Origin: Sedimentisphaerales bacterium
GTDB taxonomy: Bacteria; Planctomycetota; Phycisphaerae; Sedimentisphaerales; Anaerohalosphaeraceae
Direction of reading: 5' to 3'
Length of the DNA: 35,553 nucleotides
Assembly (NCBI GenBank): GCA_016928585.1
Contig: JAFGKL010000087.1
Coordinates: 1 to 35,553, forward strand
Positions 25,749 to 35,553 of the stretch are shown piece by piece. Position numbers and translations under genes: made by a program. Below the pieces are notes generated by a model. It was not told the DNA's origin. It did not search any database and saw only the letters and a program-made list of their open reading frames with translations. Numbering within the stretch: the stretch's first letter is position 1; each line of letters begins with the position of its first letter.

Positions 25749-26900
25749 ATGGCTAAAAGAAAACTTACAATCTATGTCATTATAATATATGCCATTGAAT
25801 TGCTGCTGATAATGCAGTCCTATTCAACGGCATGGGCCGGCGATTACTATGAGTTTGCTGTAAGTCCTTCATCAAGCGATCAGCAAAACCCGGACATCTA
25901 CGGCAATACGGTTGTTTTCGAACAGTTTGTTTCAAGTGATTGGGACATTTACGGCGCAGACATAACTGATCCGCAGGCACCATCGGTTTTCGGAATAGCC
26001 GAGTTTGAGAACGACCAGACCGTCCCGGCCATTCATGGAGACATCGTTGTTTGGCAGGACTTCGTGGAAACGGATAACGACATATATGGTGTTGACCTCA
26101 ATGATCTTGCTTCTATTTTTGCAGTGGCAAATTATGAAATGGACCAGACCTTACCGGCTGTTTACAACAATAGCGTAGTATGGCAGGATAACTCTTTTGG
26201 CGACTGGGATATTTATTTGTCTGATATTACCGATCCGGTCAACCCCCTGGAATATTCCGTAACGCCGTTCCTGGAGGATCAGCTTGCCCCAAATGTTTAT
26301 GAAAATATGGTTGTCTGGCAGGATATGTCCGCAGGTGATTCCGATGTTTATATGACAGATATTTTCGATCTGAACAATATGCAGACGCATCTTATTTCCG
26401 GTTTCGAACTGGATCAAAAAACGCCCGTTGTGTATGGCACTAAAGTTATCTGGGACGACAATTTTTTTGGTGATTCGGATATCATCGGAGCCGAAATATA
26501 CGAACCGAAAAGACCCATAGAGTTTACCATATCCATGGAAACCTCGTCCCAGACGAATCCCGATATAGACGGCCATATTGTTGTATGGCAGGACGATTAT
26601 TTCGGCGATTGGGATATCTTCGGATACAACCTGACTACCGGGCAGGAATTCCTGATAACGGACAATGCTTACGACCAGATAAACCCGGCCATATATAACA
26701 ATACTGTTGTGTTCCAGGATAATCGCGACGGTGTCTGGAACATCTATGCTGTAATACTAAGCGGCCCGGAAATTGCCGAGTGTACTTCCGCACCCCAGGG
26801 CGATGTTAATGGTGACTGTAAAGTAGACTTGACTGATTTTGCTGTTATCAGTGCAGGCTGGCTGGAGTGTAATCTCGTTCCGGCTGAGTACTGCCAATAG
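25749..26900 (+). CDS. Secreted TolB-like beta-propeller repeat protein with C-terminal dockerin-like motif
   Basis: Repeats of V(V/I)WQD...GDWDIY..D; tail GDVNGDCKVDLTDFAVISAGWL. SD AAGGAG 9 nt before ATG 25749. Confidence 0.8.
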   Translation: MAKRKLTIYVIIIYAIELLLIMQSYSTAWAGDYYEFAVSPSSSDQQNPDIYGNTVVFEQFVSSDWDIYGADITDPQAPSVFGIAEFENDQTVPAIHGDIVVWQDFVETDNDIYGVDLNDLASIFAVANYEMDQTLPAVYNNSVVWQDNSFGDWDIYLSDITDPVNPLEYSVTPFLEDQLAPNVYENMVVWQDMSAGDSDVYMTDIFDLNNMQTHLISGFELDQKTPVVYGTKVIWDDNFFGDSDIIGAEIYEPKRPIEFTISMETSSQTNPDIDGHIVVWQDDYFGDWDIFGYNLTTGQEFLITDNAYDQINPAIYNNTVVFQDNRDGVWNIYAVILSGPEIAECTSAPQGDVNGDCKVDLTDFAVISAGWLECNLVPAEYCQ

Positions 26901-26938
26901 CAAAAGAAGTTTTTAATATACGGAACTTTGTTAAAAAC

Positions 26939-26957
26939 TTAATAAATAATTTATTAA
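26939..26957. repeat. 19-nt AT-rich palindrome in the intergenic region
   Basis: TTAATAAAT-A-ATTTATTAA: 9-nt perfect arms, 1-nt centre. Confidence 0.6.
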
Positions 26958-26984
26958 CACTTTAAGATCAGATGGAGGTGTAAA

Positions 26985-27404
26985 ATGACTAAACAATTAA
27001 CAATTATATTATTGGTAACAGCGATAGGCTTTGGCTTATTCATTACGGGTTGCGAGAATGGAGCACAAACTGGCTCTGTGATCGGTACATTGGCAGGTGC
27101 CGGAATTGGACAGTTGGCAGGCAGGGATACGGAATCAACATTGATCGGAGCTGCGGTTGGCGCCGGTGCCGGTTATATATTTGGCAATGAAAGCGATAAA
27201 AAGAAAACTATCGCTGAAACCAATGCCAATATAGAAGCCCTCAGGGCAGAACAGAACACCACCGTTGTCTGGGTAACAAATAGTAATTGTTCCAAGATTC
27301 CAGTAAGGCTTTCGAGGAACGGCCCGGGCTATATCGGTCCTCGAGGAGAACAGTACAGCAAACTTCCAACCCAGGATCAGTTGCGGGTGGTGTATGGATT
27401 TTAA
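26985..27404 (+). CDS. Glycine-zipper lipoprotein
   Basis: Lipobox FITGC, GSVIGTLAGAGIGQLAGRDTESTLIGAAVGAGAGYIFG; SD GGAGG. Confidence 0.8.
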   Translation: MTKQLTIILLVTAIGFGLFITGCENGAQTGSVIGTLAGAGIGQLAGRDTESTLIGAAVGAGAGYIFGNESDKKKTIAETNANIEALRAEQNTTVVWVTNSNCSKIPVRLSRNGPGYIGPRGEQYSKLPTQDQLRVVYGF

Positions 27405-27467
27405 TACGGCCAAAAACAGTGATTTATAGTGATTAGATTTGCAGATTAAAATTATGAAAGGGAAAAG

Positions 27468-27503
27468 ATGGGCCGGGAACATAATGCTCCCGGCCTTATT
27501 TTT
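27468..27503 (+). terminator. Rho-independent terminator
   Basis: GGCCGGGA - ACATAATGC - TCCCGGCC followed by TTATTTTTT. Confidence 0.85.
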
Positions 27504-27866
27504 TCTGCTTAAAGATCAGATGGCAAAGTCCGTCATTTTTTACCAAATTACCTGGTTGCTCAAATGTGGATACCGGAAAACGAACTTACTGAAAAACTGT
27601 TTTCTTGAGTTTTAGCTTGTCATGGCTGTTGTGAGCAAGGGGGATGGGGTTAGCCAAATTCGACAAATTGACGGATGAAGTGCAGATGGAACTCCTCGAC
27701 GATAAATTCAAAGCCGGGGAGTTGCTAAATCCAGACAAGGCCTTGTTATTAATATCCGTTCGTGATAACATAAGAGAGTGGCTTGGCAACAGTTTTATGA
27801 CTGTAATGCCACAAAGTTATTTGAAATGTACTGCATTTGGTTATTATAGTTGAGAAAAGGTGCGGA

Positions 27867-29114
27867 ATGAAATTAGGAAAATATTCAATGGGAGTTGGTG
27901 ATCGATTTGGTCATCAGGCCGAGGCCCAACTGGAGGCGATCTTAAGGGCGAAGGCCGATTCTATGGGTGTTGAACCCGTATGGAACAAATCGTTCAGGGA
28001 ACACAGTATTATTGGGACCGCACCTGCGGATGTTCGAAAGCAGGCCGATAAAGCAGTTAAGGCTAAAGGCTGGAAAGATGCTTATTTTGTCGATGCTGAC
28101 CATATAAATCTTTTGAATGTAAATGGTTTTATCGAATACAGTGATTTTTTCACGCTTGATGTTGCGGATTTTATGGGCAAGTCAGCAGATAAGGAAGACA
28201 TTGACGCCTTTATAGATAAACACAGCAAATTTGCCGGCGTTTTTACTATTGATGGTATTGAGCAGGAACTTGATATAACCAAAGAACAGATACTGGAAAT
28301 GGCGCAGAAGTATCTAAGGGCTGTCAAGGAGGCCGGCAAGATCTATCGACATATAGAAAAAGCCAAGGGAAAAGATAATTTTATTACCGAAGTGTCGATA
28401 GATGAAACCGATCACCCGCAAAACCCGATCGATATGCTTTTTATTTTAGCGGCAATAGCTGATGAAAACATCCCCGCCCAGACAATAGCGCCTAAATTTA
28501 CAGGCAGGTTTAATAAGGGGGTTGATTATGTCGGGGATGTCAAACGGTTTGAGAAGGAATTCAACGATGACCTGGCAGTGATAAGATTTGCCATAAATGA
28601 ATTTGGATTGCCTGCAAATCTTAAGCTAAGCATTCATTCCGGAAGTGACAAGTTCTCCATATACGAACCTATTAACAGGGCTATAAAAAAATTCAATGCT
28701 GGGCTTCATTTAAAAACAGCCGGTACTACCTGGCTGGAAGAATTGATTGGACTTGCTTCAGCCGGGGGAACCGGCTTTGAAATAGCCAAGACAGTTTATG
28801 CAAGGTCCTTTGATAGATTTGATGAATTGTGCGGGCCTTATGCTACGGTAATTAGTATTGATAAAGATAAGCTCCCTTTGCCGGACGAAGTGGCAGCGTG
28901 GTCCAATGAAAAATTTGCTAAAGTTTTGCGTCATGATCAAAGCTGTGACCAATATGATGTCAATGTGCGGCAGCTTCTGCACGTAGGATATAAAATAGCC
29001 GCAGAATTAGGCGGCCAATTTACCGGTGTTCTTGAAGAGAATAAAGATGTAGTGGCGAAGTGTGTAACTGAGAATATTTTAAAACGCCATATAATACCTG
29101 TATTTAAGAAATAA
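27867..29114 (+). CDS. uxaE: Tagaturonate epimerase family protein (UxaE-like)
   Basis: MKLGKYSMGVGDRFGHQAEAQLEAI...YFVDADHINLLNVNGFI...FTLDVADFMG resembles UxaE; adjacent to uxaC. ATG at 27867 has AAAGG SD. Confidence 0.8.
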   Translation: MKLGKYSMGVGDRFGHQAEAQLEAILRAKADSMGVEPVWNKSFREHSIIGTAPADVRKQADKAVKAKGWKDAYFVDADHINLLNVNGFIEYSDFFTLDVADFMGKSADKEDIDAFIDKHSKFAGVFTIDGIEQELDITKEQILEMAQKYLRAVKEAGKIYRHIEKAKGKDNFITEVSIDETDHPQNPIDMLFILAAIADENIPAQTIAPKFTGRFNKGVDYVGDVKRFEKEFNDDLAVIRFAINEFGLPANLKLSIHSGSDKFSIYEPINRAIKKFNAGLHLKTAGTTWLEELIGLASAGGTGFEIAKTVYARSFDRFDELCGPYATVISIDKDKLPLPDEVAAWSNEKFAKVLRHDQSCDQYDVNVRQLLHVGYKIAAELGGQFTGVLEENKDVVAKCVTENILKRHIIPVFKK

Positions 29115-29176
29115 GATCAATATAATGATCGCCTGTTATATAACTGGCAGGGAAATATTCATAGGAGAAAGCGAAG

Positions 29177-30586
29177 ATGGATTTTTTGACAGAAGATTTT
29201 CTTTTACAGACGAAAACCGCAAAACAGCTTTATCATGAGCATGCGGCCAAAATGCCCATTTATGATTATCATTGCCATCTGCCAACTCAGGAAATAGCCG
29301 AAGACAAACAGTTTGAGAATATGACGCAGATATGGCTCTATGGGGATCATTATAAATGGCGGGCAATGAGAGCCAACGGTGTTGATGAAAGGTTTTGTAC
29401 CGGGGATGCAGGCGATTGGGAAAAGTTCCAAATGTGGGCGAAGACCGCACCATATTGTCTTAGAAATCCTCTTTACCATTGGACACATATGGAACTTAAA
29501 AAACCCTTCGGAATAACAGGAAAGCTTTTGAATCCTGATACCGCCAAAGATATCTACGAAACCTGTAATGAAAAGCTAAGCACGCCGAAGTTCAGTACCC
29601 GTGGTATTATGCGGCAGATGAATGTCAAAATAGTTTGTACAACAGATGATCCTGTAGATTCTCTTGAGCACCATAAAAAGATCGCAAAAGACGGTTTTGA
29701 GATAAAAGTTCTTCCTGCATGGCGGCCTGACAGGGGGATGACTACGACAAATATAGAGGAGTTAAATAACTGGATCGATCGGCTGGCCGCGGTTGCTGAT
29801 GTGGATATTAAGAATTACGCATCATATATAGAAGCCATAAGGAAAAGGCATGACTATTTTCATCAGGTTGGATGCAGAATTTCCGATCATGGAATAAATA
29901 CGGTTTATGCCGAGGATTACACAGAGGAACAGATCAAAGTGATATTTGATAAAATAAGAGTTGGCAAAGGTCTTGATGCGACTGAGAAGATAAAATTCAG
30001 CTCTGCGATGATGTATGAATTTGCGCTTATGGATGCTGAAAAAGGCTGGACACAGCAATTACATCTTGGCGCTCTTAGAAACAGTAATACTAGGATGATG
30101 AGAACACTTGGAGCTGATACGGGCTTTGACTCTATAGGCGATCTTGAAATAGCCGAACCTCTGGCAAAATTTCTTGATAAGCTTGACATTGACAACAAGC
30201 TGCCGAAAACAATTCTTTATAATCTTAATCCCCGCGATAATGAGCTCTTGGCATCGATGACCGGTAATTTCCAGGATGGATCAATACCCGGCAAAATGCA
30301 GTACGGATCGGCATGGTGGTTCCTCGATAACAAGGAAGGCATGGAAGAACAATTGAAAGCCTTGTCAAATCTTGGCTTGCTGAGCAGGTTCGTTGGGATG
30401 CTTACGGATTCGAGAAGTTTCCTTTCTTATCCGCGGCACGAGTATTTCCGCAGGATTCTATGCAACCTGCTGGGCAATGATGTTGAAGGCGGTCTGTTGC
30501 CTAAGGACATGAAGATGTTGGGACAAATGGTAGAGGACATATCCTTTAACAATGCCAAAAATTATTTTGGTATCGATATAGATTGA
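29177..30586 (+). CDS. uxaC: Glucuronate/galacturonate isomerase
   Basis: YDYHCHLPTQEIAEDKQFENMTQIWLYGDHYKWRAMRANGV, TTDDPVDSLEHHK, WWFLDNKEGMEEQLKALSNLGLLSRFVGMLTDSRSFLSYPRHEYFRRILC. Confidence 0.96.
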   Translation: MDFLTEDFLLQTKTAKQLYHEHAAKMPIYDYHCHLPTQEIAEDKQFENMTQIWLYGDHYKWRAMRANGVDERFCTGDAGDWEKFQMWAKTAPYCLRNPLYHWTHMELKKPFGITGKLLNPDTAKDIYETCNEKLSTPKFSTRGIMRQMNVKIVCTTDDPVDSLEHHKKIAKDGFEIKVLPAWRPDRGMTTTNIEELNNWIDRLAAVADVDIKNYASYIEAIRKRHDYFHQVGCRISDHGINTVYAEDYTEEQIKVIFDKIRVGKGLDATEKIKFSSAMMYEFALMDAEKGWTQQLHLGALRNSNTRMMRTLGADTGFDSIGDLEIAEPLAKFLDKLDIDNKLPKTILYNLNPRDNELLASMTGNFQDGSIPGKMQYGSAWWFLDNKEGMEEQLKALSNLGLLSRFVGMLTDSRSFLSYPRHEYFRRILCNLLGNDVEGGLLPKDMKMLGQMVEDISFNNAKNYFGIDID

Positions 30587-30615
30587 TACATAACAGGTAG
30601 CAAGCAGAGAGAGAT

Positions 30616-31620
30616 TTATAGGAATTTTTGTAACTGCGAAGGAAATTCTTCATAACTGAAGAGCCTGTCGTATTCTATCAATCCTGAAAGGGCACGTGAA
30701 AAAACACGGTGCTCGCGTTCCTCAAGAATAGCAATAGGATTCAATCCGCCGACAACGATAGCACCAACACGACCATGCGAAACGGGTATCTCAAGCAGCG
30801 GTTCGCCCGGCAGCCCAAGCTCCATGATCGCGCCAAGCCCTATTTCATCGAGCCTTTCACCTATGTTTATCAAACGTTGCCTGCTCTCGCCGGGGATCTC
30901 CCTGAAGCTTGCCCCGATCAACCCGTTGCCGTCCCGGATCGCACCGTGGTAATCCGTCATACCGCTGCGGATAAAGACTTCAAGCGGATCTATACTGGTT
31001 CCGTCATAATGTATCATTTCTGTAAACCTGAAGGCCTTGCCGTTCTTGAGCCTTAAAAGACCGCCAAAACGGGAAGTCATAGGTATACCGTGCTTTAGCA
31101 GTATGCCATTTAAAGTTATGGAACAAACGGTACAAAATCCCACCTTGTCTTTTGGTATGGTTACTTCTCCTATCGTTTCACCCGGTCCGACCAGTGTCAT
31201 CAACCTTCCCATGCCGTACCGCTTGGCAAAAACCGTATGTATCTTCTCAGCAAAACTGACAAGTTGATGAGGGTTTACAAGGGATGTATTAACAACCACT
31301 GTGCCGCTTCGTGTTGGAAGGTCAAAATTCATACGGTAGATCATCTGATCGATCTTGGCTGATAGATAATCCGGTCTTTGGGTTATTCTTACCGATTGAA
31401 GTTCAGCTAAACCTGCCTCAGTTATCTTTCGTCCTTTTTTACCATTGGCGACCGTAAGTCCTGCTTCGTCAAATTCTTTAAGGTAAAATCTTACGGTTCT
31501 CTCGCTTAAACTGTAACCACTTAGCGCCAGCAGTTCTGTGATCTTTGCCGAACTTATAGGCCCGGCCTGTTCCCTAAGAACATTGAGAATGGCTGTTTTT
31601 TTATCTATTTTTTTTTGCAT
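30616..31620 (-). CDS. nrpR: NrpR-like transcriptional regulator (winged helix + DUF128)
   Basis: N-terminal winged helix (AKITELLALSGYSLSERTVRFYLKEFDEAGLTV) and DUF128-like RVGAIVVGGLNPIAILEEREHRV. Confidence 0.82.
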   Translation of the reverse strand: MQKKIDKKTAILNVLREQAGPISSAKITELLALSGYSLSERTVRFYLKEFDEAGLTVANGKKGRKITEAGLAELQSVRITQRPDYLSAKIDQMIYRMNFDLPTRSGTVVVNTSLVNPHQLVSFAEKIHTVFAKRYGMGRLMTLVGPGETIGEVTIPKDKVGFCTVCSITLNGILLKHGIPMTSRFGGLLRLKNGKAFRFTEMIHYDGTSIDPLEVFIRSGMTDYHGAIRDGNGLIGASFREIPGESRQRLINIGERLDEIGLGAIMELGLPGEPLLEIPVSHGRVGAIVVGGLNPIAILEEREHRVFSRALSGLIEYDRLFSYEEFPSQLQKFL

Positions 31621-31698
31621 TTTTAAAATCCCGCCAATGGCAATTCAACCTTTTTGTATTGCGTTATCCTGATTATTAAGTGAATTATATCAGATAAC

Positions 31699-31859
31699 CG
31701 GCAAACTGCAAAATATATTGCCGATATTTCTATTAAAACGGCAATTTTGCCGGTTTCTTGCTCTAAACAAAGCATTGACAAGGATGATATAAAAGATTAG
31801 TTATTAGCTAATGGCAAAAAGTTGCCGCTTTTATGGCCAATATCAAGGCTTAATTGGCC
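31699..31859. promoter_or_regulatory. Cluster of GGCAA/TTGCC and GGCCAAT/ATTGGCC inverted repeats between nrpR and gdhA
   Basis: CGGCAA-N13-TTGCCG (31699-31723, with nested GCAA-N6-TTGC 31708-31721), CGGCAA-TT-TTGCCG (31739-31752), GGCAA-N4-TTGCC (31813-31826), GGCCAAT-N11-ATTGGCC (31835-31859). Confidence 0.6.
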
Positions 31860-31936
31860 GTAAAATTAATGGTCGAGGTATTTCACAAGCTGCTTGATAC
31901 AGGGGGCTTGTTGCTATCTCAATAAAATAAGATTAG

Positions 31937-33417
<1,481 letters not shown>

Positions 33418-33427
<10 letters not shown>

Positions 33428-33451
33428 GTTTAATACGGGTGTCCTTTTTTT
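33418..33451 (+). terminator. Rho-independent terminator downstream of gdhA
   Basis: AAGGACACCCGT-TTAAT-ACGGGTGTCCTT followed by T-run. Confidence 0.93.
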
Positions 33452-33552
33452 GTGGGATATGGTGGAAGGGGGTGTTTTTAGGGGAGATCAACAATAATAT
33501 TTGTGGCTGATGGAGCTTGAAATATCCATATCTATAGGTTAATGTTCTATTT

Positions 33553-34548
33553 ATGATGAAAGTGTATGACAATTCAGCTTTGCTTGAGAATATTCCGGAG
33601 GGCCTTGCGCTTTCTATAGGGAACTTTGACGGTTTGCACCTCGGGCATAAAAAAATTATCGAGTCGGTAAAAACAGCGGTTAAGCAGTACGATTTGGCGG
33701 GTACGGCTGCTATGACTTTTGAGCCGCATCCTGCTGCGATACTTCATCCTGAAAAAGCACCGGGGATATTGACACCGCCGGCGTATAAAAAACAATTGCT
33801 CGAAGATTGCGGCATTGAACATTTGATAGTTATAACCGACAGCTACGAACTGCTGAACCTTTCGCCGGCGGATTTTGTTTCAAAATTCCTTGTTTTTCGC
33901 ATAAAACCGAGGGTTGTTGTGGAGGGGCCGGACTTTAATTTTGGTTACGGCAGAAGCGGTGATGTAAACACTTTGCGTGAGCTGGGGAAGGGCAAATTTG
34001 AAGTTGTTATCGTCGAGCAGGAGCAGATAGACATTGAATGCGGCGAATACCAGGGGGTGTGTTCGAGTTCGCTTATCCGATGTTTGCTGGAAAATGGAAA
34101 AGCAGATCAGGCCCTTAGCGCGATGGGTCGGCCGTATCGCCTTATTGGAAAAACAGTTGGAGGCAGGGGGATCGGAAAACAGATCGGGTTCCCGACTGCT
34201 AATATCGAGCCGGTGAATCAGGTTGTACCGGCAGAAGGGGTTTATGCAGGGTTCGTATCCATTGCCGAGACCATGGAACAGGTCTGCGGACCCGGTCAGA
34301 AAAGAGCGGCTGCGATAAGTATAGGCCGGGCAAAGACTTTTATAAGCGATCACCCATTGCTCATTGAGGCACATTTGCTTGACGAAGATCCCGGCCCGCT
34401 TGGAGATAAGTTCCTGGCGATGGATTTTATTAAGCAATTAAGACATCAGCAACGGTTTGAGAGCAAAGATGTGCTGGCCGAGCAGATCGAGAAGGACTGC
34501 CGGGATGCAAAAAGCATACTTGATGCCTGCAAACACCTTTTAAGGTGA
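33553..34548 (+). CDS. ribF: Bifunctional riboflavin kinase/FAD synthetase
   Basis: LSIGNFDGLHLGHKKII, TFEPHP, VVEGPDFNFGYGRSGD, GKTVGGRGIGKQIGFPTANIE. Confidence 0.95.
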   Translation: MMKVYDNSALLENIPEGLALSIGNFDGLHLGHKKIIESVKTAVKQYDLAGTAAMTFEPHPAAILHPEKAPGILTPPAYKKQLLEDCGIEHLIVITDSYELLNLSPADFVSKFLVFRIKPRVVVEGPDFNFGYGRSGDVNTLRELGKGKFEVVIVEQEQIDIECGEYQGVCSSSLIRCLLENGKADQALSAMGRPYRLIGKTVGGRGIGKQIGFPTANIEPVNQVVPAEGVYAGFVSIAETMEQVCGPGQKRAAAISIGRAKTFISDHPLLIEAHLLDEDPGPLGDKFLAMDFIKQLRHQQRFESKDVLAEQIEKDCRDAKSILDACKHLLR

Positions 34549-34628
34549 TAGTATTGTGATTCGTTTTTTGGCTAAGCAGAGCGGGAGGTTGTAGATTGTA
34601 AAGGGGGTAAGTTGTTTTGAGATAAAGG

Positions 34629-35141
34629 TTATACAAAGGCGGCGAAAGCGACAATAAGGCAGATAAAGGCTCCTATTACGATTTTGGTGCCTGTTCCTAT
34701 TAAGACCCCGATGCCAGCACCGACGCCCATTTTGGCGGCGCGGCCGGGGTGAACGTCTTCTCTTGTAAGTTCCATGCTCCATGTTCCTATGCCTGCGCCG
34801 ATGCAAGCGCCGGCGAATGTTCCTACGATGGGGATCGGTAAAAGAACGGTGCCTAAAATCGCTCCTGTGATAGCACCAAACAGGGCGCCTAAAGTTCCTC
34901 GGAGGCCGGCACCGGCTTTTTTTGCTCCGCCCATGCCGCCGATGAATTCTATAATTTCGCCTAACAGTGCGAGGATGGTTATGAAAACAAGGGTTGGGGT
35001 TGAAAATATCGCTTCCGGCCTCCAAAGCTCGAATGCCCATGCTGAGATGACGATGAGCCAATTGCCGGGGAGCGCAAAGAAGGTGAGAAACCAAAACATT
35101 GCGTTGCAAAGTAATAAAATGAATATCCAAAAATAAAGCAT
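34629..35141 (-). CDS. DUF456 family membrane protein
   Basis: Gly-rich TM repeats (GGMGGAKKAGAGLRGTLGALFGAITGAILGTVLLPIPIVGTFAGACIGA) and ALPGNWLIV N-terminal motif. Confidence 0.82.
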   Translation of the reverse strand: MLYFWIFILLLCNAMFWFLTFFALPGNWLIVISAWAFELWRPEAIFSTPTLVFITILALLGEIIEFIGGMGGAKKAGAGLRGTLGALFGAITGAILGTVLLPIPIVGTFAGACIGAGIGTWSMELTREDVHPGRAAKMGVGAGIGVLIGTGTKIVIGAFICLIVAFAAFV

Positions 35142-35179
35142 GGGGGCATTATAATTTAGGGGCGCATGCGCTACAAGTG

Positions 35180-35553
35180 TTAGTTCTCGGGTGTGGGGCA
35201 GACGTATCCTTTGTGCTTTTGGTAATAGCGTTGGTGGTAATCCTCGGCCGGGTAAAAGGTTGCGGCCGGTTTGATCTCCGTCTTTATGGAGTCTTCGAAC
35301 TTGCCGCTTTTTTCCAGGGCGGCTTTGGAATCGAGGGCGGCGCGGAGCTGCTTATCACCATAACAGAAGATGGCGGAGCGGTACTGGCTGCCGACATCGG
35401 GTCCCTGCCTGTGGTAGCTTGTGGGGTTGTGTATTTTCCAGAAGGTGTCTAAGAGTTGGCCGTAGCTGACCTTATCGGGGTCAAAAGTTACCTGGACGAC
35501 CTCGGCGTGGCCGGTGATGTCGGCGCAGACATCCTTGTATGTGGGGTTGTCAA
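35180..35553 (-). CDS. msrA: Peptide methionine sulfoxide reductase A, truncated at window end
   Basis: Minus-strand translation reads ...DITGHAEVVQVTFDPDKVSYGQLLDTFWKIHNPTSYHRQGPDVGSQYRSAIF...YPAEDYHQRYYQKHKGYVCPTPEN-stop. Not listed in the ORF track. Confidence 0.92.
   Translation of the reverse strand, partial: DNPTYKDVCADITGHAEVVQVTFDPDKVSYGQLLDTFWKIHNPTSYHRQGPDVGSQYRSAIFCYGDKQLRAALDSKAALEKSGKFEDSIKTEIKPAATFYPAEDYHQRYYQKHKGYVCPTPEN

Noticed and set aside
27644-27853. 69 aa ORF between the terminator and uxaE
   Set aside because: No domain recognised, weak start context and a competing antisense ORF; may be a small gene or remnant but is not supported.
34540-35130. 196 aa minus-strand Arg/His-rich ORF
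   Set aside because: Alternate frame of the DUF456 gene; composition is typical of an out-of-frame translation of a Gly/Ala-rich protein.
35177-35452. 91 aa plus-strand ORF
   Set aside because: Antisense to the clear MsrA reading frame.

Overview
The window looks like a chromosomal segment from a Planctomycetes (Phycisphaerae-like) bacterium. The lineage is inferred from gene content: dockerin-tailed secreted proteins, ACCDD..TGTC cysteine motifs and a bacterial NrpR. Bases 1-16.9 kb form a pectin/rhamnogalacturonan-I degradation locus: a GH43-like fragment, PL10 pectate lyase, GH28, a SASA-type acetylesterase, a GH106 fused to a CE12-like SGNH esterase, GH2, a dockerin/PPC-repeat secreted protein, and PL11 with PA14, dockerin and CBM-like regions. 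Bases 16.9-23.5 kb (minus strand) carry two tightly packed gene sets. The upstream set is XRE-like regulator, putative tRNA-dependent cyclodipeptide synthase (CDPS), Na+/solute symporter and YkgJ-type Cys-cluster protein. The downstream set is a TM protein, B12-binding radical SAM enzyme, TM protein and a CxxC orphan. I regard this as the most interesting candidate system: a possible CDPS natural-product cluster, recognised from motif-level resemblance of the 21597-22334 protein to AlbC-type CDPSs. Bases 23.7-27.4 kb encode an Arg/Ser/Thr-rich and Tyr-rich secreted TPR protein, a WD40/TolB-like propeller with dockerin, and a glycine-zipper lipoprotein. Bases 27.8-30.6 kb encode UxaE-like tagaturonate epimerase and UxaC. 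Bases 30.6-33.5 kb hold an NrpR-like regulator divergent from gdhA, with GGCAA/TTGCC inverted repeats between them and an 81-bp tandem duplication of the gdhA 3' end. RibF, a DUF456 protein and a truncated MsrA (missing from the ORF track) finish the window. No tRNA, rRNA, CRISPR or transposase was seen.
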